A DNA stretch of 7,202 nucleotides, taken from an uncultured Ruminococcus sp. Its GTDB lineage: Bacteria > Bacillota > Clostridia > Oscillospirales > Ruminococcaceae. Positions 1 to 6,013 of the stretch are shown one piece after another; the stretch's first letter is position 1, and each line of letters starts with the position of its first letter. Under the pieces are notes generated by a model. The model was not told the origin of the DNA. It searched no databases and saw nothing but the letters and a program-made list of their open reading frames with translations. The stretch spans positions 1 to 7,202 of the forward strand of contig CAMHMM010000095.1 in the NCBI GenBank assembly GCA_946186215.1, given 5' to 3'. Both the position numbers and the translations under genes were made by a program.

Positions 1-360
1 TATTTCTCCGATGAATTTCTTTCCTCAAAGGGCGGAGAAAAGGCTTATCTGGATTTTTATTCTACACACTACTATTTCTGGCAGAATTCCTACATGGGCT
101 ACCCCTTTGAGACCACTCCGGAGGATTTCGGCCTTGACGGGACAAAGCCCTGTGTTATCGGTGAATGTGCTGTGGTGAGCGAAAGCGGCAGAGCGATAGC
201 GCAGGACTACGAAAACGCCTACAACAACGGCTGGAACGGTGTAATGGCCTGGACATCCAACGGTGTCGACCAGTGCGGCAGTCTTGAGCAGCTCGGCGAG
301 GCAGTGGAAAAAATGGAGGATATTGCAGGCGACAAGGTCTTTCCTCTTGGCGACAAGTAG
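1..360 (+). CDS. C-terminal part of a clan GH-A (GH5-like) glycoside hydrolase, 5' truncated
   Basis: The reading frame is open from base 1 to the TAG at 358-360, so the gene begins upstream; 119 residues are visible. These match the last strands of a TIM-barrel glycosidase of the GH5/cellulase-like type: a His-Tyr-Tyr-x-Trp segment at visible residues 23-27, a conserved Pro-Cys-Val-Ile-Gly-Glu at 50-55 whose Glu55 is in the position of the catalytic nucleophile, and a GVMAWTSNG strand at 80-88 with the substrate-platform Trp expected on strand 8. The acid/base Glu and any signal peptide lie outside the window. The visible part has no dockerin and no carbohydrate-binding module after the barrel, so any such module would be N-terminal. 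The likely role is hydrolysis of a plant beta-glycan such as beta-mannan or beta-glucan. The clan is fairly secure; subfamily and substrate cannot be decided from this end. Confidence 0.75.
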   Translation, partial: YFSDEFLSSKGGEKAYLDFYSTHYYFWQNSYMGYPFETTPEDFGLDGTKPCVIGECAVVSESGRAIAQDYENAYNNGWNGVMAWTSNGVDQCGSLEQLGEAVEKMEDIAGDKVFPLGDK

Positions 361-376
361 CTGTCAGAGCTTTCTT

Positions 377-384
377 AAAAGGGG
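377..384 (+). promoter_or_regulatory. Ribosome binding site that decides the cobK start
   Basis: AAAAGGGG lies 8 bases before the ATG at 393. A GTG at 384 is in frame and would add three residues, but the last G of this purine run is the first base of that GTG, leaving no spacing. The ATG is therefore the better start. Confidence 0.6.
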
Positions 385-392
385 TGCGTCGG

Positions 393-1127
393 ATGAAAAG
401 GCTCCTTATTTTCGGCGGGACGACCGAGGGCAGGATCATAGCGCAGCGCTGTGCGGATGAGGGCATATATGCGGATATCTGCGTGACCACGGAATACGGC
501 AGCGAACTTCTTCCCGCGTCGGAATATATAAATATCCTTGTGGGGAAAAAGAGCGCGGATGATATAGCGGATATGCTCAAAAGCGGCTATACAGCCGTGG
601 TGGATGCCACCCACCCCTATGCTCAGTCCATCACGGGCAGCATAAAAAGGGCAATAGAGCTCGCCGGATACTCTGAGGAAAGATATTTTCGCATAAAAAG
701 GGAACCCGCTCCGAAGGATAAGGACGCGGTGTATATTGACGATGTGGCCTCTGCAGTGAACTGGCTCAAAAACACCGAGGGAAAAATATTTATCGCCACA
801 GGCAGCAAGGAAGTGCCGCAGCTTTCCTGCTTTTGCGGAAGATCAAGGATAAGGGTGCTCGACAGCCCTGAAAATATTGAAATATGCCGCAGATACGGTT
901 TTGAGGATATCATCACGGGAAAAGGGCCTTTTTCCGAATATGAGAATATGCGCGATTTTGAGGGATGCGACATACTTATCACCAAGGAGAGCGGAAAAGA
1001 GGGCGGCTTTCCCGAAAAATGCTCCGCTGCTCACAGGCTGGGAATGAAGGTCATTGTGATAAAGCGTCCCGATGAGGATGGGGTATACCTGAACAAGGCC
1101 TGGGGGCTTATCAAGCTGCTGAGATGA
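393..1127 (+). CDS. cbiJ: Precorrin-6A / cobalt-precorrin-6A reductase (CobK/CbiJ family)
   Basis: The 244-residue product has the normal length of the CobK/CbiJ family, which reduces the macrocycle of (cobalt-)precorrin-6A with NADPH in cobalamin biosynthesis. Seen in the sequence: an N-terminal nucleotide-binding FGGTTEGR at residues 7-14, DATHPYA at 71-77, TGSKE at 136-140, GKGPFS at 176-181, and a C-terminal TKESG...GG (197-205) followed by an AA-RLG-KVIVIKRP stretch, all typical of the family in the right order. The protein is cytosolic, with no signal peptide or membrane segment. The gene follows the glycosidase by only 32 bases and so may be co-transcribed, though the two functions are unrelated. 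No other cobalamin gene and no cobalamin riboswitch is visible, so this pathway step appears detached from its usual cluster here. The symbol follows the anaerobic (cobalt-early) pathway expected for such an organism; cobK would be the aerobic-pathway name. Confidence 0.92.
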   Translation: MKRLLIFGGTTEGRIIAQRCADEGIYADICVTTEYGSELLPASEYINILVGKKSADDIADMLKSGYTAVVDATHPYAQSITGSIKRAIELAGYSEERYFRIKREPAPKDKDAVYIDDVASAVNWLKNTEGKIFIATGSKEVPQLSCFCGRSRIRVLDSPENIEICRRYGFEDIITGKGPFSEYENMRDFEGCDILITKESGKEGGFPEKCSAAHRLGMKVIVIKRPDEDGVYLNKAWGLIKLLR

Positions 1128-1184
1128 TCAGCAGGGCTTTCGGCTTGTCGCTGCCTGTAAAATACTATATAAAGCTATTATCAT

Positions 1185-1213
1185 GCCGGTGCCGTGTGCG
1201 GTACCGGCTTTTT
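1185..1213 (+). terminator. Intrinsic (rho-independent) terminator after cbiJ
   Basis: A 10-base-pair stem, GCCGGTGCCG (1185-1194) with CGGTACCGGC (1199-1208), closes on a TGTG loop and contains one G-U wobble. It is followed directly by five Ts (1209-1213). It lies 57 bases after the cbiJ stop and cleanly separates the glycosidase/cbiJ unit from the carboxyltransferase genes. Confidence 0.9.
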
Positions 1214-1241
1214 ATCTGTAAAAACGGCGGCGTTTCGGAGT

Positions 1242-1286
1242 AAAAAAATTAAAATTGGGTTATAATGAGAAAAAATATCAAAAAAT
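1242..1286 (+). promoter_or_regulatory. A-tract-rich upstream element of the carboxyltransferase promoter
   Basis: Several runs of A or A/T (seven As from 1242, then AAAATT, then two further A-runs near 1270 and 1280) lie just upstream of the -35 element. This is the position of an UP element bound by the RNA polymerase alpha C-terminal domains and would also curve the DNA. The role is inferred from composition and position only. A TATAAT at 1261-1266 lies inside it, without a matching -35. Confidence 0.4.
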
Positions 1287-1289
1287 GTC

Positions 1290-1318
1290 TTGTAAATCCC
1301 GAATAAATGTTGTATAAT
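1290..1318 (+). promoter_or_regulatory. Sigma-A type promoter for the carboxyltransferase genes
   Basis: TTGTAA at 1290-1295 and a perfect TATAAT at 1313-1318 are separated by exactly 17 bases, with a TG dinucleotide just before the -10 box. Transcription would begin near 1324-1326, giving an untranslated leader of roughly 145 bases. It is the best promoter in the window and stands between a terminator and the first carboxyltransferase gene. Confidence 0.85.
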
Positions 1319-1321
1319 AGA

Positions 1322-1449
1322 ACAGTATGCTTTAATGGGAAGATATATGCTCATAAGGCTGCCGGTTTTTGGGGAACATTGTTCCGCCTGACGGGATGAA
1401 CATACTGTCATCCGCTTTATACACTTCATTTATCGGGGAGTATGCTCCC
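1322..1449 (+). promoter_or_regulatory. Structured 5' leader with competing pairings, possibly regulatory
   Basis: Four pairings can be drawn in the leader. ACAGTATG at 1322-1329 is exactly complementary to CATACTGT at 1401-1408. The inner part of the latter, CATACT (1401-1406), is also complementary to AGTATG at 1439-1444. That second target overlaps a small hairpin GGGAG-TATG-CTCCC (1436-1449) placed just before the ribosome site. A further hairpin GGATGA/TCATCC (1394-1399 with 1408-1413) carries CATACTG in its loop. These are mutually exclusive, as in an RNA switch or attenuator. No known riboswitch consensus is recognised and no full terminator hairpin with a T-run is seen in the leader, so control would more likely act on translation. 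The pairings are short and could be chance. Confidence 0.3.
1373..1385 (+). promoter_or_regulatory. 13-base inverted repeat, possible operator
   Basis: GGAACATTGTTCC is a perfect 6-1-6 inverted repeat about 50 bases downstream of the predicted transcription start. It may be an operator acting as a roadblock, or a short RNA hairpin (a stem of four or five pairs). It resembles a LexA box but has GAAC and GTTC separated by 3 rather than 4 bases. The binding protein is unknown. Confidence 0.3.
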
Positions 1450-1469
1450 TGTTTTACGGAGGAAAAAAT

Positions 1470-2825
1470 ATGGCAAATATTGGTGATATGCTTGCACAGT
1501 ACAGGGACAGATCACCCTGTGCGGCAAGGGAAAGGCTTGGGCTGTTCTTTGACGGCGGAAAGTACAATGAGCTTTTCGCTTCATGTGCCGCAGACGGCAG
1601 AACACCCTCTGTGATCGCTGCATTCGGTTATTCCGACGGCTGCCCCCGCTACGCCTTCGCGCAGGATGTTACTGCTGAAAGCGGTGCGTTTGACAGTGTG
1701 CAGGCCGAAAAGATAGTGAGCCTTTATGAGCTCGCTGCAAGAAACGGTGTTCCCGTTGTGGGCTTCTATGATTCTCACGGCGCATTCGTTTCCGACGGAG
1801 CAGCAGCGCTCAATGCGTACAGCGCAGTTCTTGAAAGAGTTTCCGACCTTTCGGGCGTTGTTCCCACAGTATCTGTGATAAGCGGTATCTGCTCGGGCTC
1901 AATGGCACTCATAGCTCTTGGTGCGGATATCACGGTCATGACCGAGGGCTCCGAGCTTTACTATGATGTTTCACAGAAGTTTACGGCAGAGGATGCCGCA
2001 AAGAAAGGCCTTGTAGCCGCTTCTTTTGAAAATGATGCACAGGCAGCCGCATTTGTAAGGACATACCTTGCTTTCATGCCTGCCAACAATCTCGAGGGCA
2101 TCGCGCCTGTGGAATTTGATGAACCCACATTCGCAGGCGCATCCACAGCGGATGAGTTTGCCGGTTCCGTTGCAGACTACGGCTCACAGTGTGAGGTCTA
2201 CGCAGAGTACGGCACAGCAGCCTACACCGCATTTGCTACTGTTTCTGGAAATGCCGTGGGCATCTGCGCTACCAACAAGACAGGCGATAAGCTTACAGAC
2301 GATGATCTTTCCAAGCTCCTTCGCTTTGTAAGGCTCTGCGATGCTTACAGTATACCCGTTATCACGCTCGTTGATACACAGGGCGTGGATTATTCCGGCA
2401 ATGCAGGTCTTACATTCCTGCGTCTGAGCTCCGCATATGCGGAATTTACCGCTCCTAAGATCGCCGTTATCGGCAAAATGGCTGTGGGCGCAGTGTTCAC
2501 CGCTTTTGCAGGAAAGAATGCATCAGCCGATGCGGTATTTGCAATGCCCGATTCAGTTATCGCGCCTATCGCTCCCGTGACAGCCGCAGAATTTCTGTGG
2601 CATGACGAGTTAAAGGGTGCGACAGATACCGCTGCTGCAAGAAAGCGGCTTGCCGACCGCTATGCCCTTGAAAATGCAAATGCATTCGAGGCTGCAAGAC
2701 ACGGTGCTGTGAGCGCTGTGGCAGAGGGCGCAGAGCTTCGCGGCCTTATCGCCGATACCCTTGCGATCTCGCAGGGCAAGCGCCTTTCAAAGAGAATACC
2801 CAGAAAGCACGGGATAATCCTGTGA
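1470..2825 (+). CDS. Divergent acyl-CoA carboxyltransferase (12S / MmdA / PccB-like subunit)
   Basis: The 451-residue product belongs to the carboxyl transferase (crotonase-fold) family of methylmalonyl-CoA decarboxylase alpha, propionyl-CoA carboxylase beta and transcarboxylase 12S, and is shorter than the roughly 510 residues usual there. The order of landmarks is preserved: AARERLGLFFDGG (18-30), AQDVT (64-68), DSHGAF (101-106), SGVVPTVSVISG (128-139), a MPANN (203-207) between the two halves, LLRFVRLCDAYSIPVITLVDTQG (283-305), and a KHGIIL end like the family's KHGNIPL. Key motifs are altered: the first-half GPCAGGA becomes GICSGSM (139-145), and the second-half RKAYGGAY becomes GKMAVGAVF (335-343). 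GGAGG at 1458-1462 sits 7 bases before the ATG. It is first in a three-gene unit with a biotin carrier and a 5S-like subunit. The family is clear; the acyl-CoA substrate is not, and reduced or altered catalysis is possible. Confidence 0.85.
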   Translation: MANIGDMLAQYRDRSPCAARERLGLFFDGGKYNELFASCAADGRTPSVIAAFGYSDGCPRYAFAQDVTAESGAFDSVQAEKIVSLYELAARNGVPVVGFYDSHGAFVSDGAAALNAYSAVLERVSDLSGVVPTVSVISGICSGSMALIALGADITVMTEGSELYYDVSQKFTAEDAAKKGLVAASFENDAQAAAFVRTYLAFMPANNLEGIAPVEFDEPTFAGASTADEFAGSVADYGSQCEVYAEYGTAAYTAFATVSGNAVGICATNKTGDKLTDDDLSKLLRFVRLCDAYSIPVITLVDTQGVDYSGNAGLTFLRLSSAYAEFTAPKIAVIGKMAVGAVFTAFAGKNASADAVFAMPDSVIAPIAPVTAAEFLWHDELKGATDTAAARKRLADRYALENANAFEAARHGAVSAVAEGAELRGLIADTLAISQGKRLSKRIPRKHGIIL

Positions 2826-2854
2826 TCTGATCCACGAATATAAGGAGAACAGCC

Positions 2855-3220
2855 ATGAAAAGATATAATATAACCGTAAACGGCAAGACATATGATGTTG
2901 AAGTTGAGGAGGTAGCAGCAGGCTCGGCTCCCGTTCAGGCAGCTGCACCCGCAGCCGCTCCTGCTCCTGCTGCAGCACCCGCACCAAAGGCAGCTCCCGC
3001 AGCCGGCGGCACACCCATAAAGGCTCCCATGCCCGGCAATATCCTTGATGTAAAGGTCAAGGTAGGCGATCAGGTAACATCGGGACAGGTGCTTATCGTT
3101 CTTGAAGCGCTGAAGATGGAAAACGATGTGGTTTCCTCCGCGGCCGGCACGGTAACATCGGTGAATGTCAAGAAAGGCGATACTGTCAATTCCGATGATG
3201 TCCTTGTGACGATAGGTTAA
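2855..3220 (+). CDS. Small biotin carboxyl carrier protein (1.3S / BCCP-like)
   Basis: The 121-residue protein has the three-part build of transcarboxylase 1.3S and of the gamma/C biotin subunits of sodium-pumping decarboxylases. It has a short N-terminal beta-rich part (1-20), a flexible Ala/Pro linker (about 25-52) and a C-terminal biotinyl domain (54-121). That domain starts with the classical APMPGNI and has VGDQVTSGQVL before the biotin hairpin. Biotin would be attached by biotin protein ligase to Lys87 in EALKMEN, 34 residues before the C terminus as usual; the residue before this Lys is Leu instead of the common Met. AAGGAG at 2842-2847 stands 7 bases before the ATG, and the gene starts 29 bases after the upstream stop. 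It would swing the carboxybiotin between the two neighbouring carboxyltransferases. The fold assignment is secure. Confidence 0.93.
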   Translation: MKRYNITVNGKTYDVEVEEVAAGSAPVQAAAPAAAPAPAAAPAPKAAPAAGGTPIKAPMPGNILDVKVKVGDQVTSGQVLIVLEALKMENDVVSSAAGTVTSVNVKKGDTVNSDDVLVTIG

Positions 3221-3236
3221 AGGAGCGCCGTTTGAG

Positions 3237-4631
3237 ATGAAAAAGATAGGAATCGTTGAAACAGTCCTGCGTGATGCACATCAGTCACTCATTGCAACAA
3301 GAATGAGCATTGACGAGATGGTGCCCATAATGCAGGAGATGGACAAGATAGGCTACTACTCCGCTGAGGTATGGGGCGGCGCTACATTTGATTCATGCAT
3401 CCGCTTTCTGGATGAGGATCCGTGGGAAAGGCTCCGCATAATCAGAAAGAATATGCCCAACACCAAGCTGCAGATGCTCTTCCGCGGCCAGAATATGCTG
3501 GGCTACAGACACTATGCGGATGATGTTCTCGAATACTTCGTGCAGAAGACCGTTGCAAACGGAATGGATATCATCAGGATATTCGATGCGCTCAATGATA
3601 TAAGAAATCTCCACTGCGCTATAAGTGCGGCGAAAAAAGAGGGCGCTCACGCTCAGGTCGCAATGTCCTTTACTCTCGGTGATGTATTCACCGATGAATA
3701 CTTCGTAAATTATGCAAAGCAGTGCGAGAACGAGGGTGCGGATTCGATCTGTATCAAGGATATGGCAGCTCTGCTCACACCCATGCGTGCCGCATCCCTT
3801 ACAAAAGCATTAAAGGAGAATATCAGCATCCCCGTTAATCTCCATACCCACTATACCTCCGGCCTTGCTTCCATGTGTCTGTTAAAGGCTATCGAAAACG
3901 GCTGCGATATCGTGGATACAGCTATGTCGCCTCTTGCGCACGGCACATCCCACACGCCTACCGAATCCATGGTAGCCGCACTGCAGGGCACGGAATATGA
4001 CACAGGGCTCGACCTTGTAAAGCTCACCGAGATCCGCTCCTACTTCATGGGACTTCGCAAGAAGTACATAGACAGCGGCCTTCTCGATCCGAAAATGCTT
4101 GTTACCGATGCCAATGCACTTATCTATCAGGTGCCCGGCGGAATGCTCTCCAACCTTCTTTCCCAGCTCAAGCAGGCAGGCAAGGAGGATAAATTCGAGG
4201 AGGTGCTCAAGGAGGTACCAAAGGTTCGTGCAGATGCGGGAAATATTCCTCTTGTTACACCTTCCTCCCAGATCGTCGGAACACAGGCTGTTTTCAATGT
4301 AATAAACGGCGAGCGCTACAAGAGCGTTACAAAGGAATTCAAGGATGTTGTTGCAGGCAGATACGGAAAGACACCTACACCCATCGATCCGGAATTCCAG
4401 AAGTCCATCCTCAAGGGCGAGGAGGCTATCACCTGCCGTCCTGCCGACCTTATCGAGCCGGAGCTTGAAACACTGCGCAATGAATGCGCCGAGTGGATCG
4501 AGCAGGAGGAGGATGTTCTCACCTATGCAATGTTCCCCAAGATCGCTCCCAAATTCTTTGAGAAGCGCAGGAACAAGAAATACGGCATAGACAGCAACTC
4601 CTTAAAGGAAAGCGGAGTACACACTATGTGA
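3237..4631 (+). CDS. Pyruvate/oxaloacetate carboxyltransferase subunit (5S / OadA / PycB-like), without biotin domain
   Basis: The 464-residue product has an N-terminal HMGL-like TIM barrel (about 1-270) and the conserved PYC/OADA carboxylase domain after it, but ends before the C-terminal biotinyl domain found in full OadA of nearly 600 residues. The biotin is supplied by the gene just upstream. The active site is intact by eye: LRDAHQS with metal ligand Asp13, FRGQNMLGYRHY (82-93), IRIFDALND (113-121), the carbamylated-lysine position Lys174 in IKDMAALL, and metal ligands His203 and His205 in LHTHYTSG. It transfers carboxyl between carboxybiotin and pyruvate to form, or decompose, oxaloacetate in the cytosol. 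AAAGGAG at 3219-3225 overlaps the upstream stop and lies 11 bases before the ATG, a slightly long spacing. The context indicates a transcarboxylase-like complex or a decarboxylase whose membrane subunits are encoded elsewhere. Confidence 0.93.
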   Translation: MKKIGIVETVLRDAHQSLIATRMSIDEMVPIMQEMDKIGYYSAEVWGGATFDSCIRFLDEDPWERLRIIRKNMPNTKLQMLFRGQNMLGYRHYADDVLEYFVQKTVANGMDIIRIFDALNDIRNLHCAISAAKKEGAHAQVAMSFTLGDVFTDEYFVNYAKQCENEGADSICIKDMAALLTPMRAASLTKALKENISIPVNLHTHYTSGLASMCLLKAIENGCDIVDTAMSPLAHGTSHTPTESMVAALQGTEYDTGLDLVKLTEIRSYFMGLRKKYIDSGLLDPKMLVTDANALIYQVPGGMLSNLLSQLKQAGKEDKFEEVLKEVPKVRADAGNIPLVTPSSQIVGTQAVFNVINGERYKSVTKEFKDVVAGRYGKTPTPIDPEFQKSILKGEEAITCRPADLIEPELETLRNECAEWIEQEEDVLTYAMFPKIAPKFFEKRRNKKYGIDSNSLKESGVHTM

Positions 4632-4636
4632 GCAGA

Positions 4637-4652
4637 CGGGGCATCTGCCCCG
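4637..4652 (+). other. GC-rich hairpin between the 5S-like gene and ftsY
   Basis: CGGGGCATCTGCCCCG forms six G/C pairs around an ATCT loop, starting 5 bases after the stop at 4631. What follows is A-rich, not T-rich, so it does not fit an intrinsic terminator. It may protect the 3' end of the upstream message, mark a processing point or dampen read-through into ftsY. An alternative weak pairing of GCAGA (4632-4636) with TCTGC (4644-4648) would compete with it. Confidence 0.6.
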
Positions 4653-4674
4653 AATACATAAATCGGAGGGCGCA

Positions 4675-5985
4675 ATGGGCTTTTTTGAAAAGATCACCGA
4701 GGGGATAAGAAAAACAAGGGACAGCATTTTCGGCAAGCTTGCCGCACTGTTCAATTCCTTCACAAAAATTGATGAGGAGTTCTTTGAAAGCCTGGAGGAG
4801 ACCCTCATAACCTGTGATATAGGCGTGGAAACATCTGTTCAGATATGCGATGAGCTGCGCAAAAAGGTAAAGGAAAAGGGTATCACCAATCCTTCGGATA
4901 TCACAGGTGAGCTGGAGACCATAATCACCGATATGCTCGGTGAGGACAAGGCTGTGGCAAGCGACACAAAGCCTGTGATAATCCTCATCATAGGCGTAAA
5001 CGGTGCAGGCAAGACCACATCCATCGGCAAGCTTGCCGCAAAGTATGTAAACAGCGGAAAGAAGGTCATCGTTGCGGCGGCTGATACATTCAGAGCTGCA
5101 GCGATAGATCAGCTTGAAGTGTGGGTAGAGCGTGCAGGTGCGGAGATCGTCAAGCACTCCGAGGGCTCCGATCCTGCTGCGGTGGTATTCGATGCGATAA
5201 GTGCCGCAAAGGCAAGGGATGCCGATGTTGTTATCTGCGACACTGCAGGAAGGCTCCACAACAAGAAGAACCTCATGGACGAGCTGAAAAAGATAAGCCG
5301 CATCTGCCAGCAGCAGGCCGAAGGCTGCAGCGTGGAAACGCTCCTTGTGCTTGATGCGACAACAGGTCAGAATGCGGTAAATCAGGCAAAGCTTTTCTCC
5401 GAGGTAGCGGATATCACGGGTATCATCCTCACAAAGCTTGACGGCACTGCAAAGGGCGGCATCGTCATCAGCATCCACCGTGAGCTTGGCATTCCCGTAA
5501 AGCTGGTGGGTGTCGGCGAGAAGGTAGACGACCTTATGGAATTCAATGCCGCCGACTTTACCAAGGCATTGTTTGAGACCACCGTTGATTTTGAAGGCAA
5601 CTACGAGCGCCTTACCGATGACGATGAGGCACAGGATGAGGATATCGCTGCCGATGAATGGGATGAAAAGGATTCCGGGGCTGATGTGACCGAGGAAACG
5701 GAAGAAACCGAAGAAACGGAAGAGGCATCCGCAGAGGATGAAGAAGAGTACGGATCCGAAGAAATTTCCGTGGAAGAGACCGAAGAAGATGAGGACGAAA
5801 ATGACGGGGAAACGGCTGAAGAGGAAGAGACCGAGCCTGAGCCCGAGGAAGAAAAGCCTCAGAAGAAGAGCCTGAAGGACGGAAGATTCGGCTTCCTGTT
5901 CAAGGAGATCACATTCGGAAAGAAGAAAAAGCCCGAGGAGCAGCCTGAACAGACAGAGGAAGAAGAGACGGAATCAGAAGAATAA
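4675..5985 (+). CDS. ftsY: Signal recognition particle receptor FtsY with an acidic C-terminal extension
   Basis: FtsY is the membrane-associated GTPase that docks SRP-ribosome complexes for co-translational insertion of membrane proteins. The N domain (about 1-95) begins with an amphipathic MGFFEKITEGIRK, a usual lipid-contact helix. The G domain shows all motifs: G1 GVNGAGKTT (107-115), DTFRAAA (137-143), G3 DTAGR (189-193), G4 TKLD (253-256) and GVGEKVDDL (279-287); the NG core ends near residue 305. About 120 extra residues follow (314-436): a Glu/Asp-rich stretch with ETE repeats, a basic and aromatic segment (397-420) and a second acidic end. In E. coli the acidic A region is N-terminal, so this arrangement is unusual. 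GGAGG at 4665-4669 lies 5 bases before the ATG. The usual ffh or smc neighbours are not present; expression may partly come from the carboxyltransferase promoter. Length is 436 residues against about 300-330 for minimal FtsY. Confidence 0.96.
   Translation: MGFFEKITEGIRKTRDSIFGKLAALFNSFTKIDEEFFESLEETLITCDIGVETSVQICDELRKKVKEKGITNPSDITGELETIITDMLGEDKAVASDTKPVIILIIGVNGAGKTTSIGKLAAKYVNSGKKVIVAAADTFRAAAIDQLEVWVERAGAEIVKHSEGSDPAAVVFDAISAAKARDADVVICDTAGRLHNKKNLMDELKKISRICQQQAEGCSVETLLVLDATTGQNAVNQAKLFSEVADITGIILTKLDGTAKGGIVISIHRELGIPVKLVGVGEKVDDLMEFNAADFTKALFETTVDFEGNYERLTDDDEAQDEDIAADEWDEKDSGADVTEETEETEETEEASAEDEEEYGSEEISVEETEEDEDENDGETAEEEETEPEPEEEKPQKKSLKDGRFGFLFKEITFGKKKKPEEQPEQTEEEETESEE
5692..5724 (+). 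repeat. Imperfect 9-base tandem repeat inside ftsY
   Basis: GAGGAAACG, GAAGAAACC, GAAGAAACG and a partial GAAGAG follow each other in frame and encode repeated Glu-Glu-Thr. The unit is a multiple of three, so copy-number change would alter the length of the acidic tail without a frameshift. Confidence 0.75.
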
Positions 5986-6013
5986 AGCGTGTTTTGTTCT
6001 GTGGTGGTGTTGT

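Noticed and set aside
384..392. GTG at 384 as the start of cbiJ
   Set aside because: It overlaps the purine-rich ribosome site; the ATG at 393 has an 8-base spacing and begins directly with the family's N-terminal strand.
155..580. 141-codon minus-strand frame across the glycosidase end and cbiJ start
   Set aside because: It overlaps two supported genes, and its Arg/Ser/Pro-rich translation is typical of a shadow frame.
1261..1266. TATAAT as a second promoter for the carboxyltransferase genes
   Set aside because: No acceptable -35 sequence lies 16-18 bases upstream; the match is expected by chance in an A/T-rich stretch.
1373..1385. LexA (SOS) box
   Set aside because: GAAC and GTTC are separated by 3 bases rather than 4, and the operon has no link to DNA repair.
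1325..1469. Cobalamin or other known riboswitch in the leader
   Set aside because: No B12-box-like or other known aptamer core was recognised, and the leader is shorter than a complete cobalamin riboswitch.
4637..4652. Intrinsic terminator before ftsY
   Set aside because: The stem is followed by an A-rich sequence; the nearest run of Ts is inside ftsY, about 27 bases away.
4624..5478. 284-codon open frame on the minus strand opposite ftsY
   Set aside because: It lies wholly antisense to a gene with all FtsY motifs, its translation is Cys/Leu-rich with no recognisable domain, and it has no ribosome site context; it reflects codon bias of the + strand gene.
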